Part shown: in pieces, positions 10,072 to 19,996 of the stretch
Position numbering within the stretch: position 1 is the stretch's first letter
How the letters are laid out: each line of letters begins with the position of its first letter
NCBI RefSeq assembly: GCF_027594785.1
Contig: NZ_CP075584.1
Coordinates: 868,001 to 932,000, forward strand
Reading direction: 5' to 3'
Length of the DNA stretch: 64,000 nucleotides
Source: Cryobacterium breve
GTDB lineage: Bacteria > Actinomycetota > Actinomycetes > Actinomycetales > Microbacteriaceae
Notes under the pieces: model-generated
The model's input: only the letters and a program-made list of their open reading frames with translations
What the model was told of the DNA's origin: nothing
The model's database searches: none
Made by a program: the position numbers and the translations under genes

Positions 10072-10919
10072 GCGCCGTGTCCGTGACCGAGCGCGACCGA
10101 ACCGACATCCCGGGGAATCGCCCGCCGGGCATCATCGTCAGCACGAACACCGCGCCCGCGGCGATCGTCGCAGCGGACGTCGAGACGGCCATCAGGGTGG
10201 AAGGGCTGTCCAAGCGTTTCGGCAAAGCCGGGCCCGTGGTGCTCGACAACATCAACCTCACGATCAAGCCCGGCGAATTCGTCTGCCTGCTCGGCGCCTC
10301 CGGGTGCGGTAAGTCGACCCTGCTCAACATCATCGCGGGCCTCGAACACCCGTCGGAGGGAGCCGTCACGGTCGCGAGCGGCAAGAGCGCCGTCATGTTC
10401 CAGGAGTCCGCCCTGTTCCCCTGGCTCACCGCGAGCCGCAACGTGGAACTCGCCCTCAAACTGCGCGGGGTCCCGCGCGGGCGCCGTCGCGGCGAGGCGC
10501 GCGAGCTGCTCGACCTGGTCAACCTCGCGGATGCCGCAGACAAGCGCCCGCACGAACTCTCCGGCGGCATGCGCCAGCGGGTCGCCCTCGCCAGGTCCCT
10601 CGCCCAGGACCGCAAGGTGCTGCTCATGGACGAGCCCTTCGCCGCCCTCGACGCCATCACGCGTGACCTGCTCCACGAAGAACTCGAACGGGTCTGGCGA
10701 GAGACCGGGCGCACCATCGTGTTCGTCACCCACAACGTCCGCGAGGCCGCCCGGCTCGGACAGAGGGTGCTGCTGATGTCGAGCCGGCCCGGCCGGATCC
10801 GCAACGAGTGGCGCATCGAGGACAACGGTCCGCGCCGCATTGAATCACCCGAGGTGTCCCGCCTCGCCATCGAGATCACCAACCACCTCCGAGAGGAGAT
10901 CCGCCGCAATGCCGCCTGA
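10068..10919 (+). CDS. ABC transporter ATPase, sulfonate/nitrate/taurine type
   Basis: This 283-residue ATPase energises a substrate-binding-protein-dependent importer of the SsuB/TauB/NrtD group. It has Walker A GASGCGKST (about residue 78), the Q-loop VMFQESALFPWL, the signature LSGGMRQRVALARSLAQD and Walker B VLLMDEPFAALD. The operon suggests a sulfur compound as substrate (sulfate ester, sulfonate or taurine). No substrate-binding protein gene is present between it and cysN or elsewhere in the operon. An unusual 40-residue N-terminal extension precedes the ABC fold. The GTG start overlaps the cysN TGA. Confidence 0.9.
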   Translation: MSAVSVTERDRTDIPGNRPPGIIVSTNTAPAAIVAADVETAIRVEGLSKRFGKAGPVVLDNINLTIKPGEFVCLLGASGCGKSTLLNIIAGLEHPSEGAVTVASGKSAVMFQESALFPWLTASRNVELALKLRGVPRGRRRGEARELLDLVNLADAADKRPHELSGGMRQRVALARSLAQDRKVLLMDEPFAALDAITRDLLHEELERVWRETGRTIVFVTHNVREAARLGQRVLLMSSRPGRIRNEWRIEDNGPRRIESPEVSRLAIEITNHLREEIRRNAA

Positions 10920-11853
10920 GACGACCACAGACACCATCGTTCCCGGCTCCCGGGAACCCGACGCAGTATCCGGCTCCACGGCGGGCAGTCACGCGGACTT
11001 CCGCACGCTCGAGGCCGGGCTCGACGCCCTGCAGACCTCGCCGCTCGCCGAGAAGGGCCCGTGGCGCCGGTTTGCCGACGGCGTCCTGCCTCCGGTCGTG
11101 CTCCTGCTCGCCCTCATCGCAGCGTGGCAGTTCTACATCGTGATCGCCAAGCCGCGCCCCGACCTCACACCCGGCCCGCTCGACGTGCTCACGTCGATCA
11201 CCGACCTCTGGTCGACCGGTCACCTGCAGACGGCCGTGGTCACGAGCCTCTCCCGCGGCGGAATCGGATTCCTGATCGCCGTGGCGATCGGAACCCCGCT
11301 CGGCCTTCTCCTAGCGGAGTGGCGGCTGCTCCGCCGCGCGCTCGGCCCGCTGCTTTCCGGGCTGCAGGTGCTTCCTTCCGTCGCCTGGGTCCCTGCCGCG
11401 ATCCTCTGGTTCGGCCTCAGCGACGCGACCGTGTACTTCGTCGTGCTGATGGGCGCCGTCCCCTCGATCGCGAACGGCCTCGTCGCCGGCGTCGACCAGA
11501 TCCCGCCGCAGCTGCGCAGGGTGGGCACCGTGCTCGGCGCCAACCGCGTCGAGATGGCGACCCTCGTCGTGCTGCCCGCCGCGATGCCCGGCTACCTCGC
11601 CGGCCTCAAGCAGGGCTGGGCGTTCTCCTGGCGGTCCCTGATGGCCGCCGAGATCATCGCCGTCGGCGGGTCCATCGGCTTCGGGCTCGGCTCGATGCTC
11701 CAGCAGAGCCGCGAGCTCGCGGACCTGCCCGGGGTGCTCGCGACGATCCTGGTGATCCTGTTCGTCGGCATCCTCGTCGAGCTTGTGCTCTTCGCCCCCG
11801 CGGAACGCCGGCTGCTGCGCCGCCGCGGCCTCTACCTCACGGCAGGCCGGTGA
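10909..11853 (+). CDS. ABC transporter permease, sulfonate/nitrate/taurine type
   Basis: The 314-residue membrane protein is the SsuC/TauC-type partner of the preceding ATPase. After a hydrophilic N-terminus of about 55 residues it has about six membrane segments, and the EAA loop is visible as the stretch LRRVGTVLGANRVEMATLVVLPAAMPGYLAGLK. ATG 10909 follows a good Shine-Dalgarno (GAGGAGA) and overlaps the end of the ATPase gene by 11 bp. The stop overlaps the GTG of cobA. Confidence 0.9.
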   Translation: MPPETTTDTIVPGSREPDAVSGSTAGSHADFRTLEAGLDALQTSPLAEKGPWRRFADGVLPPVVLLLALIAAWQFYIVIAKPRPDLTPGPLDVLTSITDLWSTGHLQTAVVTSLSRGGIGFLIAVAIGTPLGLLLAEWRLLRRALGPLLSGLQVLPSVAWVPAAILWFGLSDATVYFVVLMGAVPSIANGLVAGVDQIPPQLRRVGTVLGANRVEMATLVVLPAAMPGYLAGLKQGWAFSWRSLMAAEIIAVGGSIGFGLGSMLQQSRELADLPGVLATILVILFVGILVELVLFAPAERRLLRRRGLYLTAGR

Positions 11854-12658
11854 GCGACGCACGCGCCCGGGTCGGCACCGTGCACCTCGTCGGCGGCGGG
11901 CCCGGCGACCCCGGCCTGATCACCGTGCTCGGCCGCCGCGTGCTCGAAGAGGCGGATGTCGTCATCGCCGATCGGCTCGGCCCGCGCTCCCTGCTCGGCG
12001 AGCTCGACCCCGGCGTGCTCGTGATCGACGTCGGCAAGCTGCCCGGCCACCACCCGGTGCCGCAGGACCAGATCAACGCGCTCCTCGTCGAGCACGCCCG
12101 CGCCGGTCGCCGGGTCGTGCGCCTCAAAGGCGGCGATCCCTACGTGCTCGGTCGCGGCGGAGAGGAAGCCGAGTTCTGCCGGAGCAACGGCATCCCCGTC
12201 GAGGTCGTCCCCGGCGTCACGAGTGCCATCTCGGTGCCGGCGGCCGCCGGCATCCCGGTCACCCACCGCGGGGTCGCGAACGGATTCACCGTCGTGACGG
12301 GCCACGAGCTACTTCCATCCCTGCCGGGGGAAGCGACCACACCGTCCTGCTCCTGATGGGCATCTCCGGCCTGCCCGCCTCGGCCGCGATGCTCGCGGGC
12401 GGTCCCCGCGGCGGAGACTGCCCGGTCGCCATCATCGAGGACGGCTACGGCCCGAACCAACGCGTCACCTTCGGCACCCTGGCGACCATCGCCGGCCTCG
12501 CCGCCGAACGGGGCGTCCGCTCCCCCGCGGTCGTCGTGGTGGGAGACGTCGTCACCCTGAGCCCGCTCCACCCCCGCTACCGCAAGCACCAGCTCGCACC
12601 GGACGAGCCCCGTTCCGGCCGGCTCATCCCAGAACCATCCCGAAAGGCCCATTCATGA
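11850..12658 (+). CDS. cobA: Uroporphyrinogen-III C-methyltransferase; one indel
   Basis: This SAM-dependent enzyme makes precorrin-2, the siroheme precursor. The start of the tetrapyrrole methylase fold is clear: VHLVGGGPGDPGLITVLGRR, then VIDVGKLPGHH, RLKGGDPYVLGRGGEE and PGVTSAISVPAAAGIPVTHR, followed by LLLMGISGLPA. The frame breaks near 12310 (GAGCTACTT), where one base is missing. The restored protein is about 269 residues. It lacks the CysG oxidase/chelatase domain, so the CbiX-like protein at 3568 may insert the iron. It serves the sulfite reductase at the operon head and starts in a GTGA overlap with the permease stop. Confidence 0.92.
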
Positions 12659-14057
12659 CCACCCATACTCTCCGCGTCGCCATCATCGGCGCCGGACCCG
12701 CGGGAATCTATGCCGGCAACATCCTCGGCAAGGCCGTGCGCGACGCCGGCGGCACGGTCGGCATCGACCTCTTCGACACCCTCCCAGCGCCATACGGCCT
12801 GATCCGCTACGGCGTCGCCCCCGACCACCCGCGGATCAAGGGCATCGTGACGAGCCTGCACGAGATGCTCGATGCCGGCAGCATCCGGTTCCTCGGCAAT
12901 GTCGGCTATGGGACCGACCTGAGCCTGGACGACCTGCGCGCCCACTACCACGCGGTCATCTTCGCGACCGGGGCGATCCGCGACGCGCAGCTTTCGATCC
13001 CCGGCGCCGAGCTGCCGGGTTGTTTCGGCGCAGCCGACTTCGTCTCCTGGTTCGACGGGCACCCGGACGCCCCCGGGAATGGCCCCTCGACGCCCGCGAG
13101 GTCGCCGTGATCGGCAACGGCAACGTCGCGCTCGACGTGGCCAGGATGCTCGCGAAGCACGCCGACGACCTGCTGCCCACGGACATCCCGGGCAACGTCT
13201 ACGCGGGCCTCGCGGCCTCAGCCGTCACCGACGTGCACATCTTCGGTCGTCGCGGACCCGCCCAGGTGAAGTTCACCCCGATCGAGCTCCGGGAGCTCGG
13301 CGCGGTGCCCGACGTCGACGTGATCGTCTACGAGGAGGACTTCCCGAGGGACGAGGCCTCCGAGCAGTTCCTCGCCGCGTCGAACAACCAGGTCAAAGTG
13401 ATGAGCCGCACGCTGAACGGATGGCTCACGAAGGAATCGAGCGGGGCCTCGCGCCGCCTGCACCTGCACTTCCTGCACTCCCCCGTCGAGGTCTACGGCA
13501 CGGAGCGGGTCGAAGGCATGCGCTTCGAGCGCACCGCGCCAGATCCCGCCAACCCCGGAGGGGTCACCGGGACAGGGGAGATCCTCGATTACCCGCTCCA
13601 GGCGGTCTATCGCGCCGTCGGCTACCGCGGCAGCCCCCTCGCCGAGGTGCCTTTCGACGAGACGCTCGGCGTCATCCCGAACGACGGCGGCCGGGTCCTC
13701 GACCCCGCCGCGCAGCCCGTCCCCGGCCTGTACGCGACCGGCTGGATCAAACGGGGACCCGTCGGCCTGATCGGCCACACCAAGAGCGACGCGCTCGAAA
13801 CCGTCACGCGACTCGTCGAAGACCTCGGCAACGGCCTCCTGCCGGAGCCGGTCGAAGACGACGCGGACGCGATCCTGTCCGTGCTCTCCGCCCGCGGCAT
13901 CAGCTTCACCGAATGGGACGGCTGGCTCGTGCTCGATGCCCACGAACGGGCCCTCGGAGCCGCGGACGGCTCGCCGGTCGATCGTGAACGGGTCAAGGTC
14001 GTCCCGCGGGACGAGCAGGTCGGCATCAGCCGATCCGTGGAACTCGTCGCCTCGTGA
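12655..14057 (+). CDS. Ferredoxin/NADP reductase, FprA (adrenodoxin reductase) type; one indel
   Basis: This FAD flavoprotein transfers electrons from NADPH to a ferredoxin, here presumably the one encoded immediately downstream, which would feed the sulfite reductase. Visible are the FAD motif GAGPAGIYAG at residues 12-21, the PYGLIRYGVAPDHP block, the NADP motif VIGNGNVALDVARMLA and the C-terminal GLYATGWIKRGPVGLIGHTK. A C is missing from the C run at 13070-13074; adding it joins the halves as [16 protein letters not shown] and gives about 467 residues. The ATG sits in an ATGA overlap with the cobA stop. Confidence 0.93.
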
Positions 14058-14371
14058 CGTACGTCATCGCGCTGCCGTGCGTGGATGTCAAGGACCGCGC
14101 CTGCGTCGACGAGTGCCCGGTCGACTGCATCTATGAAGGCGAACGGTCCCTGTACATCCACCCCGACGAATGTGTCGACTGCGGGGCCTGCGAGCCGGTC
14201 TGCCCGGTCGAGGCGATCTACTACGAAGACGACCTTCCCGAGCAGTGGAGCGAGTACTACCGCGCGAACGTGGACTTCTTCGAGGAGATCGGCTCGCCGG
14301 GCGGCGCGGCCAAGACCGGGGTGCTGACGTTCGACCACCCGCTGATCGCGGCGCTGCCCCCGCAGGCCTGA
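14054..14371 (+). CDS. fdxA: 7Fe ferredoxin
   Basis: This is a small electron carrier of 105 residues. Cys residues at 9, 17, 21 and 25, and the CxxCxxCxxxC set at 40, 43, 46 and 50, match ferredoxins with one [3Fe-4S] and one [4Fe-4S] cluster. It starts with GTG in a GTGA overlap with the reductase gene, so translation is coupled. As the last gene of the operon it is the natural electron donor to the sulfite reductase. Confidence 0.93.
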   Translation: MTYVIALPCVDVKDRACVDECPVDCIYEGERSLYIHPDECVDCGACEPVCPVEAIYYEDDLPEQWSEYYRANVDFFEEIGSPGGAAKTGVLTFDHPLIAALPPQA

Positions 14372-14391
14372 CCGGACGCCACCGACGGGGC

Positions 14392-14397
14392 TACAGT
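14392..14397 (+). promoter_or_regulatory. Leaderless -10 of the Cys-rich protein gene
   Basis: TACAGT followed by 6 bases (GGTGGC) and ATG 14404. This gives the gene its own promoter, separate from the sulfate operon. Confidence 0.6.
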
Positions 14398-14403
14398 GGT
14401 GGC

Positions 14404-14775
14404 ATGTCCGGTGGTGGGTTCGGTGCGAGCGAGTTCAACGTGCTCTCGGCACGGACCGCGGCGTGCGTCGCCGCCTGCGACGCGCTCATCGCCGCGAGCG
14501 AGGATTGTGCCGACGCCTGCCTGGCCCAGTCCGGCGACGGCGATGTCACCGCGTGCTTCCTGGCCGACCTCGACTGCATCGAAATCTGCACCTCGACGAG
14601 CCGGGTACTGTCCTGGCACACCCGGACCGACGGGACGACCGCCGCATCGATGCTCGACACCTGCGTGGAGGCCTGCAACGCGTCCTCGATCGCGTGCGAG
14701 CGGATGCTTCAGCAGCGGCCGGACTGGACGAGTTGCGCCCCCGAGTGCCGCAGGCTCACCGACGCCTGCGCGTAG
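14404..14775 (+). CDS. Cys-rich four-helix-bundle copper-binding-type protein
   Basis: This 123-residue cytosolic protein has 13 cysteines, mostly spaced as CxxxC or CxxxxxxC along predicted helices: ACVAACDAL, EDCADAC, TACFLADLDCIEIC, DTCVEACNASSIACE, SCAPECRRLTDACA. This is the pattern of the DUF326/Csp copper storage family, whose members line a helical bundle with Cys to bind many Cu(I) ions. No signal peptide is seen, so it would act in the cytosol. It sits just after the cysteine-forming sulfate operon but has its own leaderless promoter. Other metals are possible. Confidence 0.8.
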   Translation: MSGGGFGASEFNVLSARTAACVAACDALIAASEDCADACLAQSGDGDVTACFLADLDCIEICTSTSRVLSWHTRTDGTTAASMLDTCVEACNASSIACERMLQQRPDWTSCAPECRRLTDACA

Positions 14776-14842
14776 GTCCTCGCCCTGTTGTGACGCGTGA
14801 CGCGGCTGTGACGCGGGCACGACCTTTTCCGCCTGTCCGTGC

Positions 14843-17800
14843 TCACGACGCCTGTTCCTCCTGGCGTACGATCCGCTGGCCGACGACCGCTGACACCCCG
14901 TCCTGCCGCATCGAGACCCCGTACAGCGCGTCGGCGATCTCCATCGTGCGTTTCTGGTGCGTGATGATGATGAGCTGGCTGGCCTCGCGGAGGTCCTGGA
15001 AGATCGTGAGCAGCCGACCGAGGTTGGCATCGTCGAGGGCGGCCTCGACCTCGTCCATGATGTAGAACGGGCTCGGGCGCGCCTTGAAGATCGCGATCAG
15101 CAGGGCGACGGCGGCAAGGGAACGCTCCCCGCCGGACAGCAGCGAGAGCCGCTCGATCTTCTTCCCTGCCGGCTTGACGCTGATCTCGATACCCGTCGTC
15201 AGCAGGTCGTCCGGGTCGGTCAGGCGGATGCTGCCGGACCCGCCGGGGAACAGCACGGGGAAGACCTCGGCGAAGGCCAGCCGGGTGTCCTCGAAGGCGC
15301 TGCCGAAAATGGCGCCCATCGTGACGTCGAGGTCGTCGATGATCGTGAGGAGGTCTGCCCGGGTGTTGGTCAGGTCGGTGAGCTGCTCGGTGAGGAATTT
15401 GTGTCGCTGCTCGAGCGCCGCGAATTCCTCGAGCGCGAGCGGGTTGATCCTGCCGAGCTGGGCGAATCGGCGCTCCGCGGAGGCGTGGCGGCGTTGCTGC
15501 TGCTCGCGGTCGTAGGCCACCGGAGCGCCTTCCGGGTCGTTGTCCGGTGGAACCGGCTGGTCCGGACCGTATTCCGCGACAAGGATCTCCTCAACGAGGC
15601 CGAGTTCGCTGCCGGCGCGTTCGAGGAGGCCGGAGAGGTGCAGCTTCTTCTCGTAGATCTGCAGTTCGAGGCCGTGCACGCTCTCGGTCACGGCCTGCAG
15701 TCGGCTGCGCAGGGCTCCGTCCTCGCGGCGCAGGGCTGCGAGTTCCTCGTTCTGGCTCAGGCGTTCGGCCTCGGCGGTGGCAAGGCGGAGCCGGGCGTCA
15801 CTGACGGAGGCGTCGACGGCGGCGAGCACGGCCGGGAGCGCTTCGGCGACGTGGGTCGCGGCATCCACCTGGCGACGGCGGATGACCGCACGCCGGGCGG
15901 CGGCCTCGGCTGCGGCCTGGTCGCGCTCGAGCCTGCCGCGCGAGGCCGGCGGCGCGGGCCTCGCCGGAGCGCACGCGCGCTCGCGCGCGGTCTCCACGCG
16001 GAGCCGCGCCTCGACCTCGTGCTCGCGAGCAGCCTCGAGTTCGGCGTGCAGCGCGTCACGGACCGACACGTCGAGGATCGGACGCGGGCGGGACAACAGG
16101 GTGACGAGCGCGGCCTTGGCGCGTTCGGCCTCTGCCTCGGCGCCGGCGACCGCCTGTTCAGCGACGAGGACGCCGGCCGCGATGCGCTGGAGGCTCCGCG
16201 GAAGCGGCCTCGAGCCGCACCGTCGCGCGGTTCGTCTTCTCGGCCTGTGCGGCGAGGCGGGCGTCGAAAGCGCGAAGCGCGGACAGGGCAGCGGCGGACT
16301 GGTCCTTGCCGAGGCGGAGCAGGCTCCGCTGTTCCGCGAGGTCGCCGCCGACCTGCTCGATGCGCGAGCGGACCTCGCCGAGGCGGTCTGCCGCGGTGTC
16401 GCGGTCGGCGACGAGTTCGAGCTTGCTGCGCTGGGCTCCTGACCCGCCGCGGAGAACGAACTCGCTCAGCACGTCGCCGGTCCTGGTGATGATCGTGAGG
16501 GGACGGCCGGTGGTGCCGGTGGCCTCTCGCCCTGGCCCGGCGAGGCCGGGCGTGAGCAGGTCCACTGCGGCACGGGCGGCGTCGAGGTCTGCGGCGATGA
16601 CGGTGTTCTCGAGGAGTCCGAGGACACCGGCCGGGGCGTCGAGCACCGAGCCGGCCCAGACCAGGCCCGCCCGGTCGGCGAGGCTCGGGCGTGCGGGTCC
16701 GCCGGAAGCGCGCCGGTCGGGGGCGCCGCCGGCGGCATCCGCCGGGGATACGTCAGTGTCTGGGGCCGTCGGCGTCGCGAGGATGAGTTCGACCCGGCCG
16801 AGGTCGTCTGCCCTGACCCGGTCGAGTGCCGCGAAGCCGGCGGTGCGATCGTCGGCCAGTACCGCGTCGGCGAGGGAGCCGAGCGCTGCGGCGATCGCCG
16901 CCTCGTACCCGGGGTGCACCCGCACGTGTTCTGCGACGAGCCCGCGGATGCCGTCCAGCTGTGCGCCGAGGAGGGCCGAGGAGCCGTCCTTCTGGTCGAG
17001 GGCCAGGGACAGGGCGCTCGTCCGGGCGGCGAGCGCGTCGCGTTCGCGTTCGAGGAGGTGGAGTTCTTCGCGGAGGCGTTCGACCTCGCCCTCCGCGGCG
17101 GATACGACGGCCTGGGCCGACTCGTAGTCTTCGGACAGCCGGGTGTTCCCGTCGAAAGCGCCGGCGTCGGCCGAATCAACGGGCGCCGTGCCTGTCCCCG
17201 CGTTCTCCGCGTTCGCCTGCTCGGTCTCCGCTTCCAGGGCGGCGAGGAGGGCCTGGGCTTCCTGCACCCGACCGGCCGCGGCGCTCCGGGTGTTCTGCTG
17301 GCGGAGCACGTCGCCACGGACGGAGGCGAGCCGGGACGCCGCGGTTTCGGCCTGGCCGCGCAGCTTGGACGCCTCGAGGTCGTGGCGGGAGATGAGCGCG
17401 GACTGTGCGGCGATGTCCTCGTCGACGGCGTCGAGCTCGAGGCGCGCGGTCGCGGTGGCCGCGCGCGCGGCGGCCCACGCCGACTCGGCGACCGCGATGC
17501 GTTCGGTGAGCCGGACGATCTCCGCGGCGGCGTCCGCGAGCATCGCCGGGGTCACGCTCGGGCCGGCGTCGACCGCATCGGCCTGGGAGCCGAGCAGGGC
17601 GAGACGCTGGTTTGCGAGCGTGTACAGCCCGCGGAGGCGTTCCTGCACGGATTCGAGGCCGAAGCTCGTGCGCCGGGCGACGTCGACGGCGTCACCGATC
17701 TGGGCCTCCTCGAGGCGGCGCAGACGAAGCTGCTTCTGGTCGAGTTGTTCCTGGAGCACGATGCGTTCGGAGTGCCGTTCGCTCTCGCTGCGGCCGTGGG

Positions 17801-18528
17801 CGTCGAGGGTCCTGCGCAGGCCGACGACGTCGTCGGCGAGCAGGCGGGCGCGGGCGTCACGTACAACGGCCGCGATGGTCTGCGCCTCGCGGGCGATCTC
17901 GGCCTGGCGCCCGAGGGGTTTGAGCTGGCGGCGGATCTCCCCGGCGAGGTCGCTCAGCCTGGTCAGGTTGGCCTGCATCGCATCGAGCTTCCGGAGGGTC
18001 TTCTCCTTGCGGCGGCGGTGCTTGAGGATGCCGGCGGCCTCCTCGATGAAACCGCGCCGGTCCTCTGGGCTCGCGCGCAGGACCGCGTCGAGCTGGCCCT
18101 GGCCGACGATCACGTGCATCTCCCGGCCGAGGCCGGAGTCGCTCAGCAGGCTCCTGCACGTCGAGCAACCGGCAGCTCTGGCCGTTGATCGCATACTCGC
18201 TTCCACCGTTGCGGAACAGGGTGCGCGAGATGGTGACCTCGGTGTAGTCGATCGGCAGTGCGCCATCCGTGTTGTCGATCGTGAGCGTCACCTCGGCGCG
18301 GCCGAGCGGGCCCTTCGTCGAGGTTCCGGCGAAGATGACGTCCTCCATCTTGCCGCCGCGAAGCGTCTTGACGCCTTGCTCCCCCATCACCCAGGCGAGC
18401 GCGTCGACGACATTGGACTTCCCGGAGCCGTTCGGGCCGACGACGCACGTGACCCCGGGCTCGAAGGCGAAGGTCGTGGGCTGAGCGAACGACTTGAACC
18501 CCTTGAGGGTGAGGCTCTTCAAGTACAC
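14843..18528 (-). CDS. smc: Chromosome segregation ATPase SMC; two indels
   Basis: SMC compacts and segregates the chromosome with ScpAB. The N-terminal ATPase part shows [11 protein letters not shown] and the P-loop [13 protein letters not shown]. Long coiled coils flank a hinge (around [21 protein letters not shown]), and the C-terminal head has [17 protein letters not shown] and the Walker B region [13 protein letters not shown]. Two extra bases break the frame, in AGGCT at 18148-18152 and 16191-16195; removing them gives one protein of about 1227 residues, close to family length. GTG 18528 is chosen because it has a purine-rich upstream site and begins the conserved [11 protein letters not shown]. 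Confidence 0.95.
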
Positions 18529-18618
18529 CGTTGCGCCCTTCCCGTGAGTAGATATCGGCCCTCCCACGGTACCGGACGCATCCGCCGGTGCCCGGCAGGC
18601 GCGGCCGCCCCGCTGCCC

Positions 18619-18704
18619 GAACCAATTCGACGGAGATTTTGGGTTGAAAACACGTGGGAGGCGATTTTGAGCACGATTTAAGCAAAATCTCCGTCGAATT
18701 GGTT
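18619..18704. repeat. 86-bp palindromic repeat, copy 1
   Basis: A perfect 21-bp inverted repeat (arms at 18620-18640 and 18684-18704; core AATTCGACGGAGATTTT) surrounds a 43-base centre holding ACGTGGGAGGC at 18652-18662. The copy at 33031-33116 has the same length, near-identical arms and the same centre motif at the same offset. It lies between divergent smc and the GNAT gene; its last T is the first base of the GNAT -10 hexamer, so it supplies that promoter's upstream part. Confidence 0.9.
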
Positions 18705-18709
18705 AGCCT
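18704..18709 (+). promoter_or_regulatory. Leaderless -10 of the GNAT gene
   Basis: TAGCCT, 6-bp spacer (GCCTGC), then ATG 18716. The hexamer begins at the last base of the palindromic repeat. Confidence 0.6.
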
Positions 18710-18715
18710 GCCTGC

Positions 18716-19888
18716 ATGGACGACCTGATGCGCAGGATCGAGGAACTGACGATCCCGGAGGAGCCGGGTGCCGAGGGCTGGGACGACTTCGCCGCCGCCG
18801 CCGAGGTCCACAACGCGGTCGAAGCGGCTGCCTATGGAACCGACGAGCTGTCCGTGACGGCTGACGAGGAGCTTCCGGACTGGCTCGACCAGGAATGGGA
18901 TCCGAGGCGGCTGTTCGTGGTGCGGGCGGCGGACGGTTCGACTCCTGCCGGAGGGGGCGACGCGCTCCCGGCCGACGCCGAGGCGGACGACGCCGCAGAC
19001 ACCGACGTGCCCCGCATCGTCGCGCGCGGAGTGTGCGAGTTCGAGGGCCCCGGTTCGAAGACGGCGTGGCTTCGGGCCGATGTCCTGCCCGGCCACCGCA
19101 ACCGCGGAATCGGCACCGCCCTGTTCACGCTGCTCGAGTCGGTTGCCGAGGCCAAGGGGTGCGTCAACCAGATCGTCTATGCGGCCTCGCCGGACGCACC
19201 GGGCGAACGACTGGTCGCACCGACCGGTTTCGGCTCCCTGCCGCTGCGAAACCCGGAGGTGCGGTTCCTGCTCCGTCGCGGCTACCGCCTCGAACAGGTC
19301 GAGCGAGGCAGCCGCCTCACACTTCCTGCCGACCGGGAGCGGGTCGAGCGGCTCCTGCGCGTGGCCGAGGAGCGCGCGGGCCGCGACTACGAGATCGTGC
19401 AGTGGCACGGCGTCACGCCGATCCGGTGGCAGCGGGACCTGGCCAGGCTCTACGAGAAGATGAGCACGGACACTCCCACCGCGGGGCTTGAGGAGCCGGC
19501 AGAGCCCTGGCCTCTCGATCGGTTTCTCGAGAGGCAGGTCCTGCTCGCGGACGGGCCACGGACCGTCTACACCACGGCCGTCGTGCACCGCCGGTCCCGC
19601 GCACTCGTCGGATTCACCGAACTCTCCGTTCCCGCGGAGACCGACCGGCCGATCAATCAGGAGGACACCCTCGTAGTGCGGGAACATCGCGGACACCGGC
19701 TCGGTCTGCTGCTCAAGTGCTCGAATCTGGAGAGCATCCGACGGGACGAGCCCGGACATCCGTCGGTGATCACCTTCAACGCGGAGGAGAACCGGCACAT
19801 GCTCGCCATCAACGAGGCGCTCGGCTTCGAGCCGTTCGGCTACGAGGGCGGCTGGCGACGCCGCACACCCGAGTCCTCCGGTCCCTGA
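18716..19888 (+). CDS. GNAT-family protein with two acetyltransferase domains
   Basis: The 390-residue protein contains two GNAT folds. The first has the acetyl-CoA loop PGHRNRGIGTALFTLLE at about residues 124-140, and the second has VREHRGHRLGLLLKCSNLE at about 320-338, followed by NRHMLAINEALGFEPFGYEGGW. The double layout recalls mycothiol synthase and related actinobacterial enzymes, but the substrate cannot be read from the sequence. It interrupts the usual smc-mutM-rnc neighbourhood on the opposite strand. Confidence 0.85.
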   Translation: MDDLMRRIEELTIPEEPGAEGWDDFAAAAEVHNAVEAAAYGTDELSVTADEELPDWLDQEWDPRRLFVVRAADGSTPAGGGDALPADAEADDAADTDVPRIVARGVCEFEGPGSKTAWLRADVLPGHRNRGIGTALFTLLESVAEAKGCVNQIVYAASPDAPGERLVAPTGFGSLPLRNPEVRFLLRRGYRLEQVERGSRLTLPADRERVERLLRVAEERAGRDYEIVQWHGVTPIRWQRDLARLYEKMSTDTPTAGLEEPAEPWPLDRFLERQVLLADGPRTVYTTAVVHRRSRALVGFTELSVPAETDRPINQEDTLVVREHRGHRLGLLLKCSNLESIRRDEPGHPSVITFNAEENRHMLAINEALGFEPFGYEGGWRRRTPESSGP

Positions 19889-19907
19889 CCGTCCGTCTGG
19901 GCATAAC

Positions 19908-19985
19908 TCCTGCACATTCTGCCGCCGCCGGAAACCGGCCTCGGAATTCCGGGGCAGCCGCCCCCGCTACCCGGAATCTGCAGGA
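19908..19985. terminator. Nested inverted repeat between convergent genes
   Basis: An outer pair TCCTGCA / TGCAGGA (19908-19914, 19979-19985) and an inner pair ATTCCGGG / CCCGGAAT (19946-19953, 19970-19977) sit between the convergent GNAT and mutM genes. This suits a bidirectional terminator without a U-run. Confidence 0.45.
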
Positions 19986-19996
19986 CCTCACCGGAG

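Noticed and set aside
14957..16489. A 510-codon open frame antisense to smc
   Set aside because: SMC motifs on the other strand are unmistakable; the antisense frame is a composition artefact.
18619..18704. The palindromic repeats as ordinary terminators or a CRISPR array
   Set aside because: Loop sequences are conserved between copies, there is no U-run, and copies are 14 kb apart without spacer organisation.
18143..19915. A 590-codon open frame antisense to the GNAT gene and running into smc
   Set aside because: It reads through the palindromic repeat and two real genes in a wrong frame, and no domain is visible.
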